A DNA stretch of 64,000 bases from Paracoccus aestuarii (GCF_028553885.1 NZ_CP067169.1:1259501-1323500); one strand, 5' to 3'. Shown: positions 1-9,391, counted from the stretch's first letter. Made by a program: numbers and translations. Notes: generated from the sequence alone by a model not told the origin.

Positions 1-2016
1 GCGGGCGGCCAGGTCCAGGATGGCGCGGTCCAGCGCCTGGCGGGCGATGGTGGCGCAATCCTCGACTGCGGCGCTCTGGACGATGTCGCACCATGCGCCC
101 GCCCCGTCGCGGTTGCGAAAGACCGCATCGATGAAGCGCGGCTGCAGGCGGATCACGTCATCGGCCAAGGGCCCCAGCTCGTCGCGGATCAGCCGGTCCT
201 GCAGGGCCGACATCCACGCGGCATAGATCAGTGGTTCGGGCAGATGCTCGTTCATGGCCCCGTCCCACTCCGCCAGCAGCATCAGCGCGTCCTGGCGCTG
301 GCGCTCGGGCGTGCCGGGGGCGGCGGGGTCGCCCGTGAACCACAAATTCGCCCCCACCAAGGGCAGCAGCGCGCGCGCCGCAGGGCTGACGATATCCAGC
401 TGGGCGGCCATGAAGCTGTCGCGGGAATGCACCTCGCGGTCATCCAGCAGGCGGGTCAGGCGGCCGCGGCGTATGCCGTCGGCGATGGGCTCCTCGGTGG
501 CCAGGGCCAGGCCCTCGGCGGGGCGCTGGCCGATGGCGGCCAAGGGCACGGCGCGGGTCCAGGCCGTCTCGGCCAGCCAGCCGGGCGCGGGCAGGGCGCC
601 GCCGGTGGGATGGTCGGCCGAACGCTGCGGGGCGGCGCCGGCGGCCAAGCGGGTGACGCTGTCTTCGGCCGCCAGGATCACGTCCAGCGCGGGGGCCACG
701 ACGCCGGTCAGCGCGCGCGCGGCCTCGGCCGCGTCCTGCGCCTGCATCATCCCCATCAGCGCCGACATGGTTCCGTCCTGGCGCGACAGCCCCGTCCAAC
801 GCAGCGCCGCGACATGGCCGATGGGCGTCACGTCGCGCAGCCCGGGATCCAGGCCCGGCACGACGGGGCCGTTCACCGTCTCGCGCAGGGTGATGGTCTG
901 GGCGGGGGCGTCCAGCACGCGGATCACCTCGGTCCGGGTCTGGAAGGGCGTCCAGCCCTGCGGGCCGCGATAGCGGTCGGGATTGCCGGGCTGGACCTCC
1001 TCGATGGCGATGTCGGCATCGTCGATCTCCAAGGGGGTGACGGCCCAGGACAGGGCCGCGCTGCGCCCCGACAGGACCAGCGGCATGCCGGGCACGGTCG
1101 CCCCGATCACGCCGCCCGATTCCAGCTCCAGCCGGGCCAGGTAATAGAGCGACGGCGCCGTCAGGGGCGCGTGGAGGTCATTGGCGATCAGCGATGCGCC
1201 CGCCGCGGTGCGCTGCGGTTCGGCCGCGAAGGCATTGGCGCCCAGATGCTGGCCGGGGGCCAGAAAGCCCGGCCGCGAGGCCCGCGCGTCCGGGTCGATG
1301 CGTCGTTCCGGCGTGCCGAGCCGCGCGCCCGGAAACAGCGATGCATAGCCCGGCAGCGGCGGCAGGGTCGCGCGGTCCAGGATCTGGGTGCCGCGTTCGG
1401 GCCAGGCCAGGTCCAGCCGGGCGCGCAGCACCTCGTCGGCGGCGGCATTGGTGCTGGCGGCGGCCAGCAGCTTCAGGATCGCCAGCGAATCCGCCGGCTG
1501 CCAGAAGGTGATCACGTCGGGAAACAGAAAGAATTCCGGCGCGCCGCGGCCCAGGGCGCCGTCATTGACGATGCCGATCCATTGGTTGACGCCGGCGGCA
1601 TAGGCCTCGAGCGCGGCGCGGGTGCGGGGGTCCTGGACCTCCAGCGAGGCCTGGGCGTTGCGCGCCAGCCCCAGCCTGCGGGCCAGGTCGTCGGCGGGCA
1701 GGGCCTGGGGGCCATGCGCCTCGGCCAGGCGGCCTTGGGCGGCGCGGCGCAGGGTGACCATCTGGAACAGGCGGTCCTGGGCATGGGCCAGCCCCAGGGC
1801 GAAGAACACATCCGCATCGGTCCGGCCAAAGATATGGGGCACGTTCTCGGTCGAGCGCACGATCTCGACCGGGGCCGAGATGCCTCGGACGGAATGGGTC
1901 GCGGCATAGTCGGGCAAAGACCGCACCGCGAAATACCACGCCAGCACCGCCGCCAGCACCATCAGGGCGATCAGGCCGATGGTCAGCCGCAGAAGCCAGC
2001 GAAACAGGGTCAACAT
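1..2016 (-). CDS. Penicillin acylase family protein (3' end cut by window), probable inactive homologue
   Basis: This is an Ntn-hydrolase-fold family that usually makes amidohydrolases of about 750-800 residues, cleaved into alpha and beta subunits. The first 672 residues are present and the C-terminus runs off the window. Residues 1-22 form an N-terminal membrane or signal segment (MLTLFRWLLRLTIGLIAL), followed by the alpha-domain motif VPHIFGRTDADVFFALG. The subunit junction reads HLGANAFAAEPQRTAAG, then LIANDLH. Family members normally have Ser-Asn at this point, with Ser as the N-terminal nucleophile, whereas here it is Ala-Asn. The usual GHN motif downstream is GRS. The fold assignment is firm, but activity is doubtful. 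The ATG at 2016 is the only upstream start before the divergent dehydrogenase. Confidence 0.85.
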   Translation of the reverse strand, partial: MLTLFRWLLRLTIGLIALMVLAAVLAWYFAVRSLPDYAATHSVRGISAPVEIVRSTENVPHIFGRTDADVFFALGLAHAQDRLFQMVTLRRAAQGRLAEAHGPQALPADDLARRLGLARNAQASLEVQDPRTRAALEAYAAGVNQWIGIVNDGALGRGAPEFFLFPDVITFWQPADSLAILKLLAAASTNAAADEVLRARLDLAWPERGTQILDRATLPPLPGYASLFPGARLGTPERRIDPDARASRPGFLAPGQHLGANAFAAEPQRTAAGASLIANDLHAPLTAPSLYYLARLELESGGVIGATVPGMPLVLSGRSAALSWAVTPLEIDDADIAIEEVQPGNPDRYRGPQGWTPFQTRTEVIRVLDAPAQTITLRETVNGPVVPGLDPGLRDVTPIGHVAALRWTGLSRQDGTMSALMGMMQAQDAAEAARALTGVVAPALDVILAAEDSVTRLAAGAAPQRSADHPTGGALPAPGWLAETAWTRAVPLAAIGQRPAEGLALATEEPIADGIRRGRLTRLLDDREVHSRDSFMAAQLDIVSPAARALLPLVGANLWFTGDPAAPGTPERQRQDALMLLAEWDGAMNEHLPEPLIYAAWMSALQDRLIRDELGPLADDVIRLQPRFIDAVFRNRDGAGAWCDIVQSAAVEDCATIARQALDRAILDLAAR

Positions 2017-2143
2017 GGGGGGCGGGTCCTCGGGCGGCGCGCGGCGCGGGTTGACCCTGCGGCGCTTGGGTGGTGGTGTGCTGCATAGGACAGCCGCGCG
2101 CGCAATTCAACGCGCCGCGACCCGCGACGCAGGAGGAAGGCGC

Positions 2144-3010
2144 ATGGCCGGCACGGCATTTCTGGGACTGGGCGTGATGGGGTTTCCCATGGCCGGGCAT
2201 CTGGCCGCGGCGGGCCATGCGGTCACCGTCTTCAACCGCAGCCCCGGCAAGGCCGATGCCTGGACCGCCCGCCATGGCGGCCGCCAGGCCCCCACCCCGC
2301 GCGAGGCGGCCCAAGGTGCCGAATTCGTGATGGCCTGCGTGGGCAATGACGACGACCTGCGCCAGGTCTGCCTGGGCCCCGATGGCGCCTTTGCGGGGAT
2401 GGCGCGGGGGGCGGTCTTCGTCGATCATACGACCGTCTCGGCCGAGGTCACGCGCGAGCTGGCGCAGGCCGCGGGCCAGGCGGGCTTGGGTTATGTGGAC
2501 GCGCCGGTCTCGGGCGGGCAGGCGGGTGCCGAGAACGGCCAGCTGTCGGTGATGTGCGGCGGCGCCCAGGCCGATTACGACCGCGCAGCCCCGGTCATCG
2601 ACGCCTATGCCCGGATCTGCCGCCGCATGGGCGATGTGGGCGCGGGACAGATGACCAAGATGTGCAACCAGATCGCCATCGCGGGGTTGGTTCAGGCATT
2701 GTCGGAATCGCTGGCATTCGCACAGAAGGCGGGATTGGACGTGTCCGAGGTCGTCGAGGTCATCAGCCAAGGCGCGGCAGGCAGTTGGCAGATGGTCAAC
2801 CGTCACGCGACCATGGACCGGGGTGAATTCGACCACGGCTTTGCCGTGGACTGGATGCGCAAGGATCTGTCGATCTGCCTGCGCACGGGCGATGCCTTGG
2901 GCGCGGCCCTTCCGGTCACGGCCTTGGTCGATCAGTTCTACAAGGACGTCCAGGCCATGGGCGGTGGGCGTTGGGACACCTCGGCGTTGATCGCGCGTCT
3001 GACGCGCTGA
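2144..3010 (+). CDS. NAD(P)-dependent 3-hydroxyisobutyrate dehydrogenase-family oxidoreductase
   Basis: This 288-residue beta-hydroxyacid dehydrogenase has an N-terminal Rossmann motif, FLGLGVMGFPMAGHL. It has the substrate-binding stretch DAPVSGGQAGAENG at about 120 and the catalytic lysine in GAGQMTKMCNQ at about 170. The length is normal for the family. The family reduces or oxidises short beta-hydroxyacids such as 3-hydroxyisobutyrate, tartronate semialdehyde or glyoxylate, and the sequence does not say which. The ATG at 2144 follows an AGGAGG ribosome-binding site at 2131. A hotdog thioesterase and an acyl-CoA ligase follow on the same strand, suggesting a small acyl-CoA or branched-chain acid operon. 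Confidence 0.88.
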   Translation: MAGTAFLGLGVMGFPMAGHLAAAGHAVTVFNRSPGKADAWTARHGGRQAPTPREAAQGAEFVMACVGNDDDLRQVCLGPDGAFAGMARGAVFVDHTTVSAEVTRELAQAAGQAGLGYVDAPVSGGQAGAENGQLSVMCGGAQADYDRAAPVIDAYARICRRMGDVGAGQMTKMCNQIAIAGLVQALSESLAFAQKAGLDVSEVVEVISQGAAGSWQMVNRHATMDRGEFDHGFAVDWMRKDLSICLRTGDALGAALPVTALVDQFYKDVQAMGGGRWDTSALIARLTR

Positions 3011-3043
3011 GGTTCCGCATGGACAGATGAAAGGATTTCGACA

Positions 3044-3433
3044 ATGTCGAATCGCAGCCTGACAGGACAGATCGATTTCGACGTGACCGGCGTTAACGCC
3101 CAGGAGGCGCGGGGCGAGATGCCCGTCGGGCCGGGCATCCTGAACCCCTTCGGCACGATCCATGCAGGTGCGCTGGTCTGGTTCGCGGATGTGATCGCCA
3201 CGAACCTGGTCCTCGGCGGCGAACAGCCGCAGGAGGACATGGACAGCTTTCCCGTCGCCGTCACGCTGAACGCCCAGCTGCTGAAGAATCGCCGCGACGG
3301 GGTCCTGAGCGCAACAGCCCGCTGGCTGCGCAAGGGGCGGCGAATCTCGACCGTGCGCACGCAGGTCTGCGACGCGGACGGGGTGATGCTGCTGGACCTG
3401 ACCTCGACCCATATCACGGCGCGTCCCGCCTGA
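3044..3433 (+). CDS. PaaI-family hotdog thioesterase
   Basis: This 129-residue single hotdog domain carries the family loop NPFGTIHAGALVWFAD, in which His precedes the central helix. The end strand LDLTSTHI is typical of PaaI-type acyl-CoA thioesterases. It probably hydrolyses an aryl- or short acyl-CoA in the cytoplasm as a homotetramer; the substrate cannot be read from the sequence. It starts 33 nt after the dehydrogenase stop with AAGGA in front of the ATG, so cotranscription is likely. Confidence 0.82.
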   Translation: MSNRSLTGQIDFDVTGVNAQEARGEMPVGPGILNPFGTIHAGALVWFADVIATNLVLGGEQPQEDMDSFPVAVTLNAQLLKNRRDGVLSATARWLRKGRRISTVRTQVCDADGVMLLDLTSTHITARPA

Positions 3434-3512
3434 CGCGGCGGCAGGCGGGGCGGGGGCGGGTTGATCCCGCGCCCGATCCCGTCATCATGGACCCCTCAAG
3501 GAGGAGGGGACC

Positions 3513-5141
3513 ATGGACGGCCTGATGATGCACCGCCCGCTGCTGCAAAGCGGGCTTCTGGACTATGCCGCCGAAGCCTGGCCCGGGGCCGAGATCGTCT
3601 CGCGCCGGGTCGAGGGCGACCTGCACCGGCAGGGCTGGGCCGAGACGCGGGCCCGCGCGGTCCAGCTTTCCCTGGCGCTGGAGGATCTGGGCATCGCGCC
3701 GGGCGACCGGGTGGCGACCCTCGCTTGGAACGGTCACCGGCATCTGGAGATCTATCACGCGGTCCCGGCGATGGGCGCGGTCTGCCATACGATCAACCCG
3801 CGCCTGTCGGCCGAACAGATGATCTTCGTCGCCCATCACGCGGGCGACCGGCTGCTGTTCACCGACCTGACCTTCGTGCCGCTGCTGGAAAAGCTGCACG
3901 ACCGCCTGCCCGACATGCGCTATGTCATCCTGACCGACCGGGCGCATATGCCCGACACGGGTCTGCAGGCGCTCTGCTACGAGGATCTGCTGGAGGGGCG
4001 GGCCACCGATCGCGCCTGGCCGGAATTTCCTGAGACCACCGCATCAGGGCTGTGCTATACCTCGGGGACGACGGGGGATCCCAAGGGGGTGCTCTATTCC
4101 CACCGCTCCAACATGCTGCATGCGCTCGCGACGGCGGCGGTGCTGGGCCCGGATCTGGGGCCGCAGCCGCGCATCCTGCCGGTGGTCCCGCTGTTCCATG
4201 TCAATGCCTGGGGGCTGCCCTTCACCGCGCCCTTGGTCGGTGCCAGCCTGGTCATGCCCGGCCCGGCGCTGGACGGGGCCAGCCTGTGGGACCTGTGCCA
4301 GGCCGAGGCCGTCCAGAGCGCATGGGGCGTGCCCACCATCTGGCAGGGCCTGATGGCCGAGATCCAGTCCCGCGGCGCGAAACCGGATGCCCTGCGCCAC
4401 ATCGTCGTCGGCGGCAGCGCGATGCCCCGCAGCCTGACCGAGGCCTTCGAGAAGATGGGCGTCGATGTGAACCATGCCTGGGGCATGACCGAGACATCCC
4501 CCCTGGGCAGCCAGGGATCGCTGACGCCCCAGGAACGCGACCGCCCCTTCGCCGAACGCATGGCGCTGAAGCAGGGGCAGGGCCGCCGCGTCTTCGGGGT
4601 CGAGATGAAGATCGTCGACGACGCGGGCCGACGCCAGCCCCATGACGGCCAGGCGATGGGCGAGCTGTTCGTGCGCGGCAATACCGTCGCCGCGGGCTAT
4701 CACGACAATCCCGACGCGACCGCCCGCGCCGTCGATGCCGAGGGGTGGTTCGGCACCGGCGACATCGCCTCGATCCGGCCGGACGGGTTCCTGACTCTGC
4801 GCGACCGGGCCAAGGACCTGATCAAGTCGGGCGGCGAATGGATCAGCTCGATCGATGTCGAGAACCTGGCCCTGACCCATCCCGACGTGGCGCAATGCGC
4901 GGTGATCGCGCTGCCCCATCCCAAATGGGACGAACGCCCGCTGCTGGTCGTCAAGCCGCGCGGCGATGCCCGCCCGGGGCTGGAGGATGTCTGCGCGGTG
5001 CTGCGCCCGCATCTGGCCAGCTGGCAGCTGCCCGACGACATCGTCTTTGTCGACGAGATGCCGATGACCGCCACGGGCAAGATCAGCAAGCTGACCCTGC
5101 GCCAGCGCTTCGCCGATCACGTCCTGCCCGACCTGCGCTAG
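3513..5141 (+). CDS. Acyl-CoA synthetase (AMP-forming, medium/long-chain type)
   Basis: This 542-residue ANL-superfamily ligase activates a fatty acid with ATP and CoA. It has the P-loop YTSGTTGDPKGV at about 185, the AMP-binding motif NHAWGMTETSP at about 320, the hinge GWFGTGDIA at about 410, and the catalytic lysine in the C-terminal MTATGKISKL. Overall it resembles the AlkK/FadD group; chain length is not determinable. A strong AAGGAGGAGG precedes the ATG at 3513. The TAG stop overlaps the stop of the convergent thioesterase through a shared CTAG. Confidence 0.9.
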   Translation: MDGLMMHRPLLQSGLLDYAAEAWPGAEIVSRRVEGDLHRQGWAETRARAVQLSLALEDLGIAPGDRVATLAWNGHRHLEIYHAVPAMGAVCHTINPRLSAEQMIFVAHHAGDRLLFTDLTFVPLLEKLHDRLPDMRYVILTDRAHMPDTGLQALCYEDLLEGRATDRAWPEFPETTASGLCYTSGTTGDPKGVLYSHRSNMLHALATAAVLGPDLGPQPRILPVVPLFHVNAWGLPFTAPLVGASLVMPGPALDGASLWDLCQAEAVQSAWGVPTIWQGLMAEIQSRGAKPDALRHIVVGGSAMPRSLTEAFEKMGVDVNHAWGMTETSPLGSQGSLTPQERDRPFAERMALKQGQGRRVFGVEMKIVDDAGRRQPHDGQAMGELFVRGNTVAAGYHDNPDATARAVDAEGWFGTGDIASIRPDGFLTLRDRAKDLIKSGGEWISSIDVENLALTHPDVAQCAVIALPHPKWDERPLLVVKPRGDARPGLEDVCAVLRPHLASWQLPDDIVFVDEMPMTATGKISKLTLRQRFADHVLPDLR

Positions 5142-5539
5142 CGCAGGCTGTCCAGAAAGGCGCGCTGGCGGTCCGGAATGGGGACCGGCCGGCGCGTCAG
5201 GGGGTCGATGGTCACCGTCACGAAATGCGCGGTCGCCGAAGGCTCGGCGGCCTCGCCGTCGAACATCCCCATGTCGAACCGCGCCGAGCTGCGCCCCAGA
5301 TGCGTCACCGCCAGCCCGATCCGCAGGATGGCGGGCCAGGACAGTTCCGCCAGATACCGGCAGCCGTTCTCGACCACGACCAAGGGGGGCGCGCCGGGGT
5401 CCAGGAAGCCCTGGCCCAGCAGGGTCATGGTCATCGCCTCGTCGAACAGTTCCAGATAGGTGGCGTTGTAGAGATGCCCGTATTGGTCATTGTCGCGCCA
5501 GCGGGTGGGGATGGTCTGGAACAGCCGGTATTCCGTCAC
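5138..5539 (-). CDS. Acyl-CoA thioesterase, 4HBT-type hotdog
   Basis: This 133-residue hotdog protein of the 4-hydroxybenzoyl-CoA thioesterase/YbgC type has the N-terminal motif RWRDNDQYGHLYNATYLELFDEA with the usual catalytic Asp. It starts with GTG at 5539, overlapping the TGA of the upstream RHH gene as GTGA, so the two are translationally coupled. It is convergent with the acyl-CoA ligase and may recycle related thioesters. The exact substrate is unknown. Confidence 0.85.
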   Translation of the reverse strand: MTEYRLFQTIPTRWRDNDQYGHLYNATYLELFDEAMTMTLLGQGFLDPGAPPLVVVENGCRYLAELSWPAILRIGLAVTHLGRSSARFDMGMFDGEAAEPSATAHFVTVTIDPLTRRPVPIPDRQRAFLDSLR

Positions 5540-5772
5540 GCCCCGTCCCCCCTATCGGCCAGCACGAACAGCCGCAGGGCCGTCGCCAGCCCGATATGGG
5601 GCGGTCGGGCACGGTCGATCCGCCCGATCAGCGCCACGCGGGTCAGCCCCCGCGCCGCCGCGCTGGCCGCCAGCGCCTTCCAGAAGGCGTCCTCCAGCGA
5701 TACCGATGTGGGATGCCCCTCGATCGTCACCGAGCGCTTGATCGGGGGCGTCATGGGGGGCAGGTCGATCAT
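5536..5772 (-). CDS. Ribbon-helix-helix domain protein
   Basis: This 78-residue protein has KRSVTIEGHPTSVSLEDAFWKALAA, which fits a ribbon (beta strand) followed by two helices. This is the Rhodobacteraceae 'ribbon-helix-helix domain-containing protein' type. It may bind DNA as a dimer, but the target is unknown. The ATG overlaps the upstream DUF4169 stop (ATGA) and its own stop overlaps the thioesterase start, giving a tightly coupled three-gene unit. Confidence 0.75.
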   Translation of the reverse strand: MIDLPPMTPPIKRSVTIEGHPTSVSLEDAFWKALAASAAARGLTRVALIGRIDRARPPHIGLATALRLFVLADRGDGA

Positions 5773-5957
5773 GCCCCGTCGTCATCGTCCCGGCGATGCG
5801 CCTCCAGCTGGCGGGCGGCGCGGTCGGCCTCGGCCTTGCGGGCCTCGCGCAGGGGGCGGGCCTCGCCATGGATCGCGGCATTGGCGTCGCCCGCCGCGCG
5901 CTTGGCGTCGCGGGCGCGGGACTTGCGGGCTTGGCGCAGGTTGATGATGCGGGTCAT
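5769..5957 (-). CDS. DUF4169 family small basic protein
   Basis: This 62-residue protein starts MTRIINLRQARKSRARDAKR and is rich in Arg, Ala and Lys, matching the DUF4169 pattern. No function is known. I chose the ATG at 5957 because the family begins with this MTRIINLRQ stretch. A longer frame to 5990 would run into the fumC terminator hairpin. It is the first gene of the DUF4169-RHH-thioesterase unit. Confidence 0.72.
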   Translation of the reverse strand: MTRIINLRQARKSRARDAKRAAGDANAAIHGEARPLREARKAEADRAARQLEAHRRDDDDGA

Positions 5958-5970
5958 GGGTCCGGCATGA

Positions 5971-6000
5971 AAACGGGGCGCGCTGATCATAGCGCGCCCC
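5971..6000 (-). terminator. Rho-independent terminator of fumC
   Basis: A perfect 10-bp stem (GGGGCGCGCT / AGCGCGCCCC) with a 6-nt loop lies 24 nt after the fumC stop. On the leftward strand it is followed by GTTTT. The short T run makes it a modest but good candidate, and it overlaps the promoter area of the downstream DUF4169 gene. Confidence 0.75.
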
Positions 6001-6023
6001 GGCAGGGTCGGGTCAAGGGGGCG

Positions 6024-7418
6024 TCAGCCCTTGGGGCTGATCATGTCCTCGGGGCGGACGACGCGGTCGAAGGTCTCGCCATCGACGAAGCCGAGCGCGA
6101 TGGCCTCCTCGCGCAGCGTGGTGCCGTTCTTATGCGCGGTCTTGGCGACCTTGGTGGCGTTGTCGTAACCGATGGTGGGCGCCAGCGCCGTCACCAGCAT
6201 CAGCGATTCCTTCATCAGCTTTTCGATGCGTTCGACATTGGCTTGCGTCCCCACCACCATGTTGTCGGTGAAGCTGGAGGCCGCGTCGCCCAGAAGCTGC
6301 ATCGACTGCAGCACGTTGTAGGACATCATCGGGTTGTAGACGTTCAGCTCGAAATGGCCCTGCGAGCCTGCGAAACCGACGGCGGCATCGTTGCCCATGA
6401 CATGGGCGCAGACCATGGTCAGCGCCTCGGCCTGGGTGGGGTTCACCTTGCCCGGCATGATGGACGATCCCGGCTCGTTCTCCGGCAGGATCAGCTCGCC
6501 CAGACCCGAGCGCGGGCCCGATCCCAGCAGGCGCATGTCATTGGCGATCTTGAACAGGCTGCCCGCGACCGTCTTCAGCGCGCCCGAGAACATGACCATC
6601 GCGTCATGGGCGGCCAGCGCCTCGAACTTGTTGGGCGCGGTGACAAAGGGCAGGTCGGTGATCTTGGCGATTTCCGCCGCGATGGCCGTGTCCCAGCCCA
6701 CCTTGGTGTTCAGCCCTGTGCCGACGGCGGTGCCGCCCTGCGCCAGCTCGTAGATGTCGGGCAGGCAGGCCTTGACCCGCTCGATCCCCTTGCGGACCTG
6801 ATGGGCATAGCCGCCGAATTCCTGGCCAAGCGTCAGAGGCGTCGCATCCTGAGTATGGGTGCGGCCGATCTTGATGATGTCCTTGAATTCGTCGGATTTC
6901 GCCTCCAACGCGGCGGCCAGCTTCTCCAGCCCCGGCAGCAGCGTGTCGCGCGCCAGCATGCCGATGCCCACATGCATGGCGGTCGGGAAGGTGTCGTTGG
7001 ACGACTGGCCCATGTTGCAGTGATCGTTGGGGTGGACGGGTTTCTTGGACCCCATCTCGCCGCCCATGATCTCGATGGCGCGGTTGCTGATCACCTCATT
7101 GGCGTTCATGTTCGACTGCGTGCCCGACCCGGTCTGCCAGACGACCAGCGGGAAGTTGTCGTCGAATTTGCCCTCGAAGACCTCGGTCGCGGCCTGTTCC
7201 ATCGCATCGGCCAGATCGGCGGGCAGGTCGCCATTGGCGCGGTTCACCCGGGCGGCGGCCAGCTTGATCGCGCCGAGCGCGCGGATGATCGGCACCGGCT
7301 GGCGTTCCCACCCGATGGGAAAGTTCATGATCGAGCGCTGCGTCTGCGCGCCCCAGTATTTCGAGGCGTCAACCTCCAGCGGGCCGAAGCTGTCGGTTTC
7401 GGTGCGGGTCTTGGTCAT
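6024..7418 (-). CDS. fumC: Class II fumarate hydratase
   Basis: This 464-residue, iron-independent fumarase interconverts fumarate and malate in the TCA cycle as a cytoplasmic homotetramer. It shows the family markers [13 protein letters not shown] at about 98, [14 protein letters not shown] at about 128, TPLTLGQEF, and the superfamily signature [11 protein letters not shown] at about 317 with the catalytic Ser. The length is exactly typical. GGGAG lies in front of the ATG at 7418. It is a single-gene unit with its own terminator. Confidence 0.97.
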   Translation of the reverse strand: MTKTRTETDSFGPLEVDASKYWGAQTQRSIMNFPIGWERQPVPIIRALGAIKLAAARVNRANGDLPADLADAMEQAATEVFEGKFDDNFPLVVWQTGSGTQSNMNANEVISNRAIEIMGGEMGSKKPVHPNDHCNMGQSSNDTFPTAMHVGIGMLARDTLLPGLEKLAAALEAKSDEFKDIIKIGRTHTQDATPLTLGQEFGGYAHQVRKGIERVKACLPDIYELAQGGTAVGTGLNTKVGWDTAIAAEIAKITDLPFVTAPNKFEALAAHDAMVMFSGALKTVAGSLFKIANDMRLLGSGPRSGLGELILPENEPGSSIMPGKVNPTQAEALTMVCAHVMGNDAAVGFAGSQGHFELNVYNPMMSYNVLQSMQLLGDAASSFTDNMVVGTQANVERIEKLMKESLMLVTALAPTIGYDNATKVAKTAHKNGTTLREEAIALGFVDGETFDRVVRPEDMISPKG

Positions 7419-7505
7419 CGGGTCGCTCCCTCACGGTTTCGCGCGTGGTCTATCCTGTCGGGGCCTCGGGCGCAATTCGTATGCGACGGTATGCCGTCGC
7501 TAACA

Positions 7506-8396
7506 TCAGCCGCCCATCGCGCGGATAGCTGTGCGCAGGGCGGGCAGCTCGGCGTCGGGCAGGGGCAGGACGGGGGGTTGGGGGTCGGCCTCGGTCAGGT
7601 CCATCAGCCGGGCGGCGGCATGCACGACCCGCAGGCTGCCATGGCGGCGGAACAGGTCCCAGAGCGGCTGGAACCGATCCTCGGTCGCTGCGGTGCCCGG
7701 CGCATCGCCCGCCTGCGCCGCGCAGGACAGGGTCAGCGTCATGTCCGGCCACAGCCCCGCCGCCACGCTGAACCAGGCATCCGCCCGGTCCAGCAGCGCC
7801 CGCGTGCAGCCCCAATCGCCGCTATAGCCGATCACGAATCCCTCGGGCAAAGCGGGGCGCAGGGCCGCGACCTCATCGGCGATGCTGCCCTGCGCGGGCA
7901 GGGGCATCTTGACCGCCGCGACATGGGGGAGGGCGGCCAGCCGCGCGATCAGGCCGTGCGACATCGTCACATGGGTGGTCGAGGGGTTGTTGTAGATGCA
8001 GAGCGGCAGCCCCCCGGCATCGGCCACGGCGGCATAATGGGCGGTGATCTCATCCTCGGTCAGGGGGGTGTAGCTGACCGGGGCCAGCAGCAGCCCTGCC
8101 GCCCCCGCGCCCGCCGCATGGCGGGCCAGCGCCACGCTGTCGCGGGTGGTCAGCGTGCCCACGCCCACGATCACCGGCACCCGCCCGCGCGCCACGTCCA
8201 GCGCGATCTCCAAGGCGCGGCGGCGTTCGTCCAGGGGCAGATAGGCATAGCTGCCGGTGCTGCCCAGCAGGCCGATGCTGTCCACCTCGGCCCGGACCAG
8301 GCGGGTCAGGATGCGGCGCAGGTCATCCTCGATGACGCGGCCATCGGGGGTGGCGGGGGTGATGGGAAAGGCCGACAGGCCGCGCATGACCGACAT
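7506..8396 (-). CDS. Dihydrodipicolinate synthase/N-acetylneuraminate lyase family protein (DapA-like)
   Basis: This 296-residue TIM-barrel class I aldolase has the Schiff-base lysine in VAAVKMPLP at about 161, the proton-relay tyrosine in LCIYNNPSTT at about 137, and GLLGSTGSYAYL where DapA has GTTGE. That last difference suggests a substrate other than aspartate semialdehyde, for example a sugar acid or hydroxyproline derivative, so I give no symbol. It lies 19 nt downstream of the DUF2306 gene and AGAGG precedes its ATG. Confidence 0.85.
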   Translation of the reverse strand: MSVMRGLSAFPITPATPDGRVIEDDLRRILTRLVRAEVDSIGLLGSTGSYAYLPLDERRRALEIALDVARGRVPVIVGVGTLTTRDSVALARHAAGAGAAGLLLAPVSYTPLTEDEITAHYAAVADAGGLPLCIYNNPSTTHVTMSHGLIARLAALPHVAAVKMPLPAQGSIADEVAALRPALPEGFVIGYSGDWGCTRALLDRADAWFSVAAGLWPDMTLTLSCAAQAGDAPGTAATEDRFQPLWDLFRRHGSLRVVHAAARLMDLTEADPQPPVLPLPDAELPALRTAIRAMGG

Positions 8397-8415
8397 GGGA
8401 TGTTCCTCTTTGGGG

Positions 8416-8910
8416 TTACCGCGGGCGGCGGAAGGGCGAGGATGCGGGGTGTAAGGCCAGCAGGACCAGCATCCCCGCGATCACGGCCAGGATGGCGCCG
8501 CCCGCCCAAGGCCGGGGCGTCAGCATGACCTGATGCATGATCCGCCCCGGCAGCAGCGTGAAGACCCCCGCACCCACCAGCGCCAGCCAGACCAGGCTGA
8601 GAACCGTGCTGCGATGCGCCCTGACGCGCCCCGCGCGGGCGCTGCGCAGGATCGTCCAGGCCGTCGCCAAGGTCAGGATCGACAGAAGATGAATGGGCGA
8701 GAACGGCCCCATCAGCCGGATCTCGTGGATGAAGAGCGCGGTGACGGCGGTGGCGACCATCGCGGCCAGCCAGATCCGGCCCAGCATGCGGTGCCGGGGC
8801 GTGCCCTTGGCCCCCAGCAGCATCACCGGCGTCAGCAGCAGCGCGGGCAGGACCGCCGCCACATGCAGCCGGACCGGCCATGAGGCGTCGATCAGCGGCT
8901 GCGGGTCCAT
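8416..8910 (-). CDS. DUF2306 domain membrane protein
   Basis: This 164-residue protein has about four hydrophobic segments: LHVAAVLPALLLTPVMLL, IWLAAMVATAVTALFI, a central LLSILTLATAWTIL, and a C-terminal ILAVIAGMLVLLAL. His and Arg sit between the segments (GTPRHRMLGRIW, RVRAHRSTV), as in DUF2306 proteins. The function is unknown, possibly redox or heme related. The start at 8910 lies 4 nt after the sspB stop, so the two are probably cotranscribed. Confidence 0.78.
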   Translation of the reverse strand: MDPQPLIDASWPVRLHVAAVLPALLLTPVMLLGAKGTPRHRMLGRIWLAAMVATAVTALFIHEIRLMGPFSPIHLLSILTLATAWTILRSARAGRVRAHRSTVLSLVWLALVGAGVFTLLPGRIMHQVMLTPRPWAGGAILAVIAGMLVLLALHPASSPFRRPR

Positions 8911-8914
8911 GGCC

Positions 8915-9391
8915 CTATTTGCGCCAGCGGTCGAGGCGCACGACCTCGCCCCCGCCCGAGGGGGGCGTGTCGTCGCCGTCATCCTCGGCGTCCAGGTGAT
9001 ATTCGGCGTCCTCGTCCTCATCCTCGTCGTCGCCGTCCTGGGTCTCGAAGCGCAGGCCGAATTCGACCGAAGGATCGACGAAGGTGCGCATCGCGTCGAA
9101 GGGGATGCGCAGCGGTTCGGGCGCATTGCCGAAATTCAGCGTCACGGTGAAATGGTCATCCGCGACGGTCAGGTTGTCGTACCAGTGCTGGATGACGATC
9201 GTCATCTCCTCCGGGTAGCGGTCGCGCAGCCAGGCGGCCATCTCGACCCCGTCCTCGCGTGTGTCGAAGGTGATGAAGAAATGGTGGTCGCCCGGCAGCC
9301 CGTCGCGTTTCACCAAGCGCAGCACATCGGCGATCATGCCCTGCAGCGCCTGGCGCATCATCCCGCCATAATCCAATCCAGCCCGCGCCAT
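8915..9391 (-). CDS. sspB: ClpXP adaptor SspB (alpha type)
   Basis: This 158-residue adaptor delivers ssrA-tagged and other substrates to ClpXP. The N-terminal substrate-binding domain has GLPGDHHFFITFDT and QHWYDNLTVADDHFTVTLNF. An acidic linker of Asp and Glu at about 118-143 is followed by a C-terminal VVRLDRWRK, the likely ClpX-binding tail. This layout is that of SspB-alpha. I chose the ATG at 9391 because homologues start directly before the DYGGMMRQALQ helix. Confidence 0.9.
   Translation of the reverse strand: MARAGLDYGGMMRQALQGMIADVLRLVKRDGLPGDHHFFITFDTREDGVEMAAWLRDRYPEEMTIVIQHWYDNLTVADDHFTVTLNFGNAPEPLRIPFDAMRTFVDPSVEFGLRFETQDGDDEDEDEDAEYHLDAEDDGDDTPPSGGGEVVRLDRWRK

Noticed and set aside
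244..2088. A 614-codon rightward open frame opposite the penicillin-acylase homologue.
   Set aside because: It is Gln/Gly/Arg-rich with no family features, as expected for an antisense frame in GC-rich DNA. The leftward frame has clear acylase motifs.
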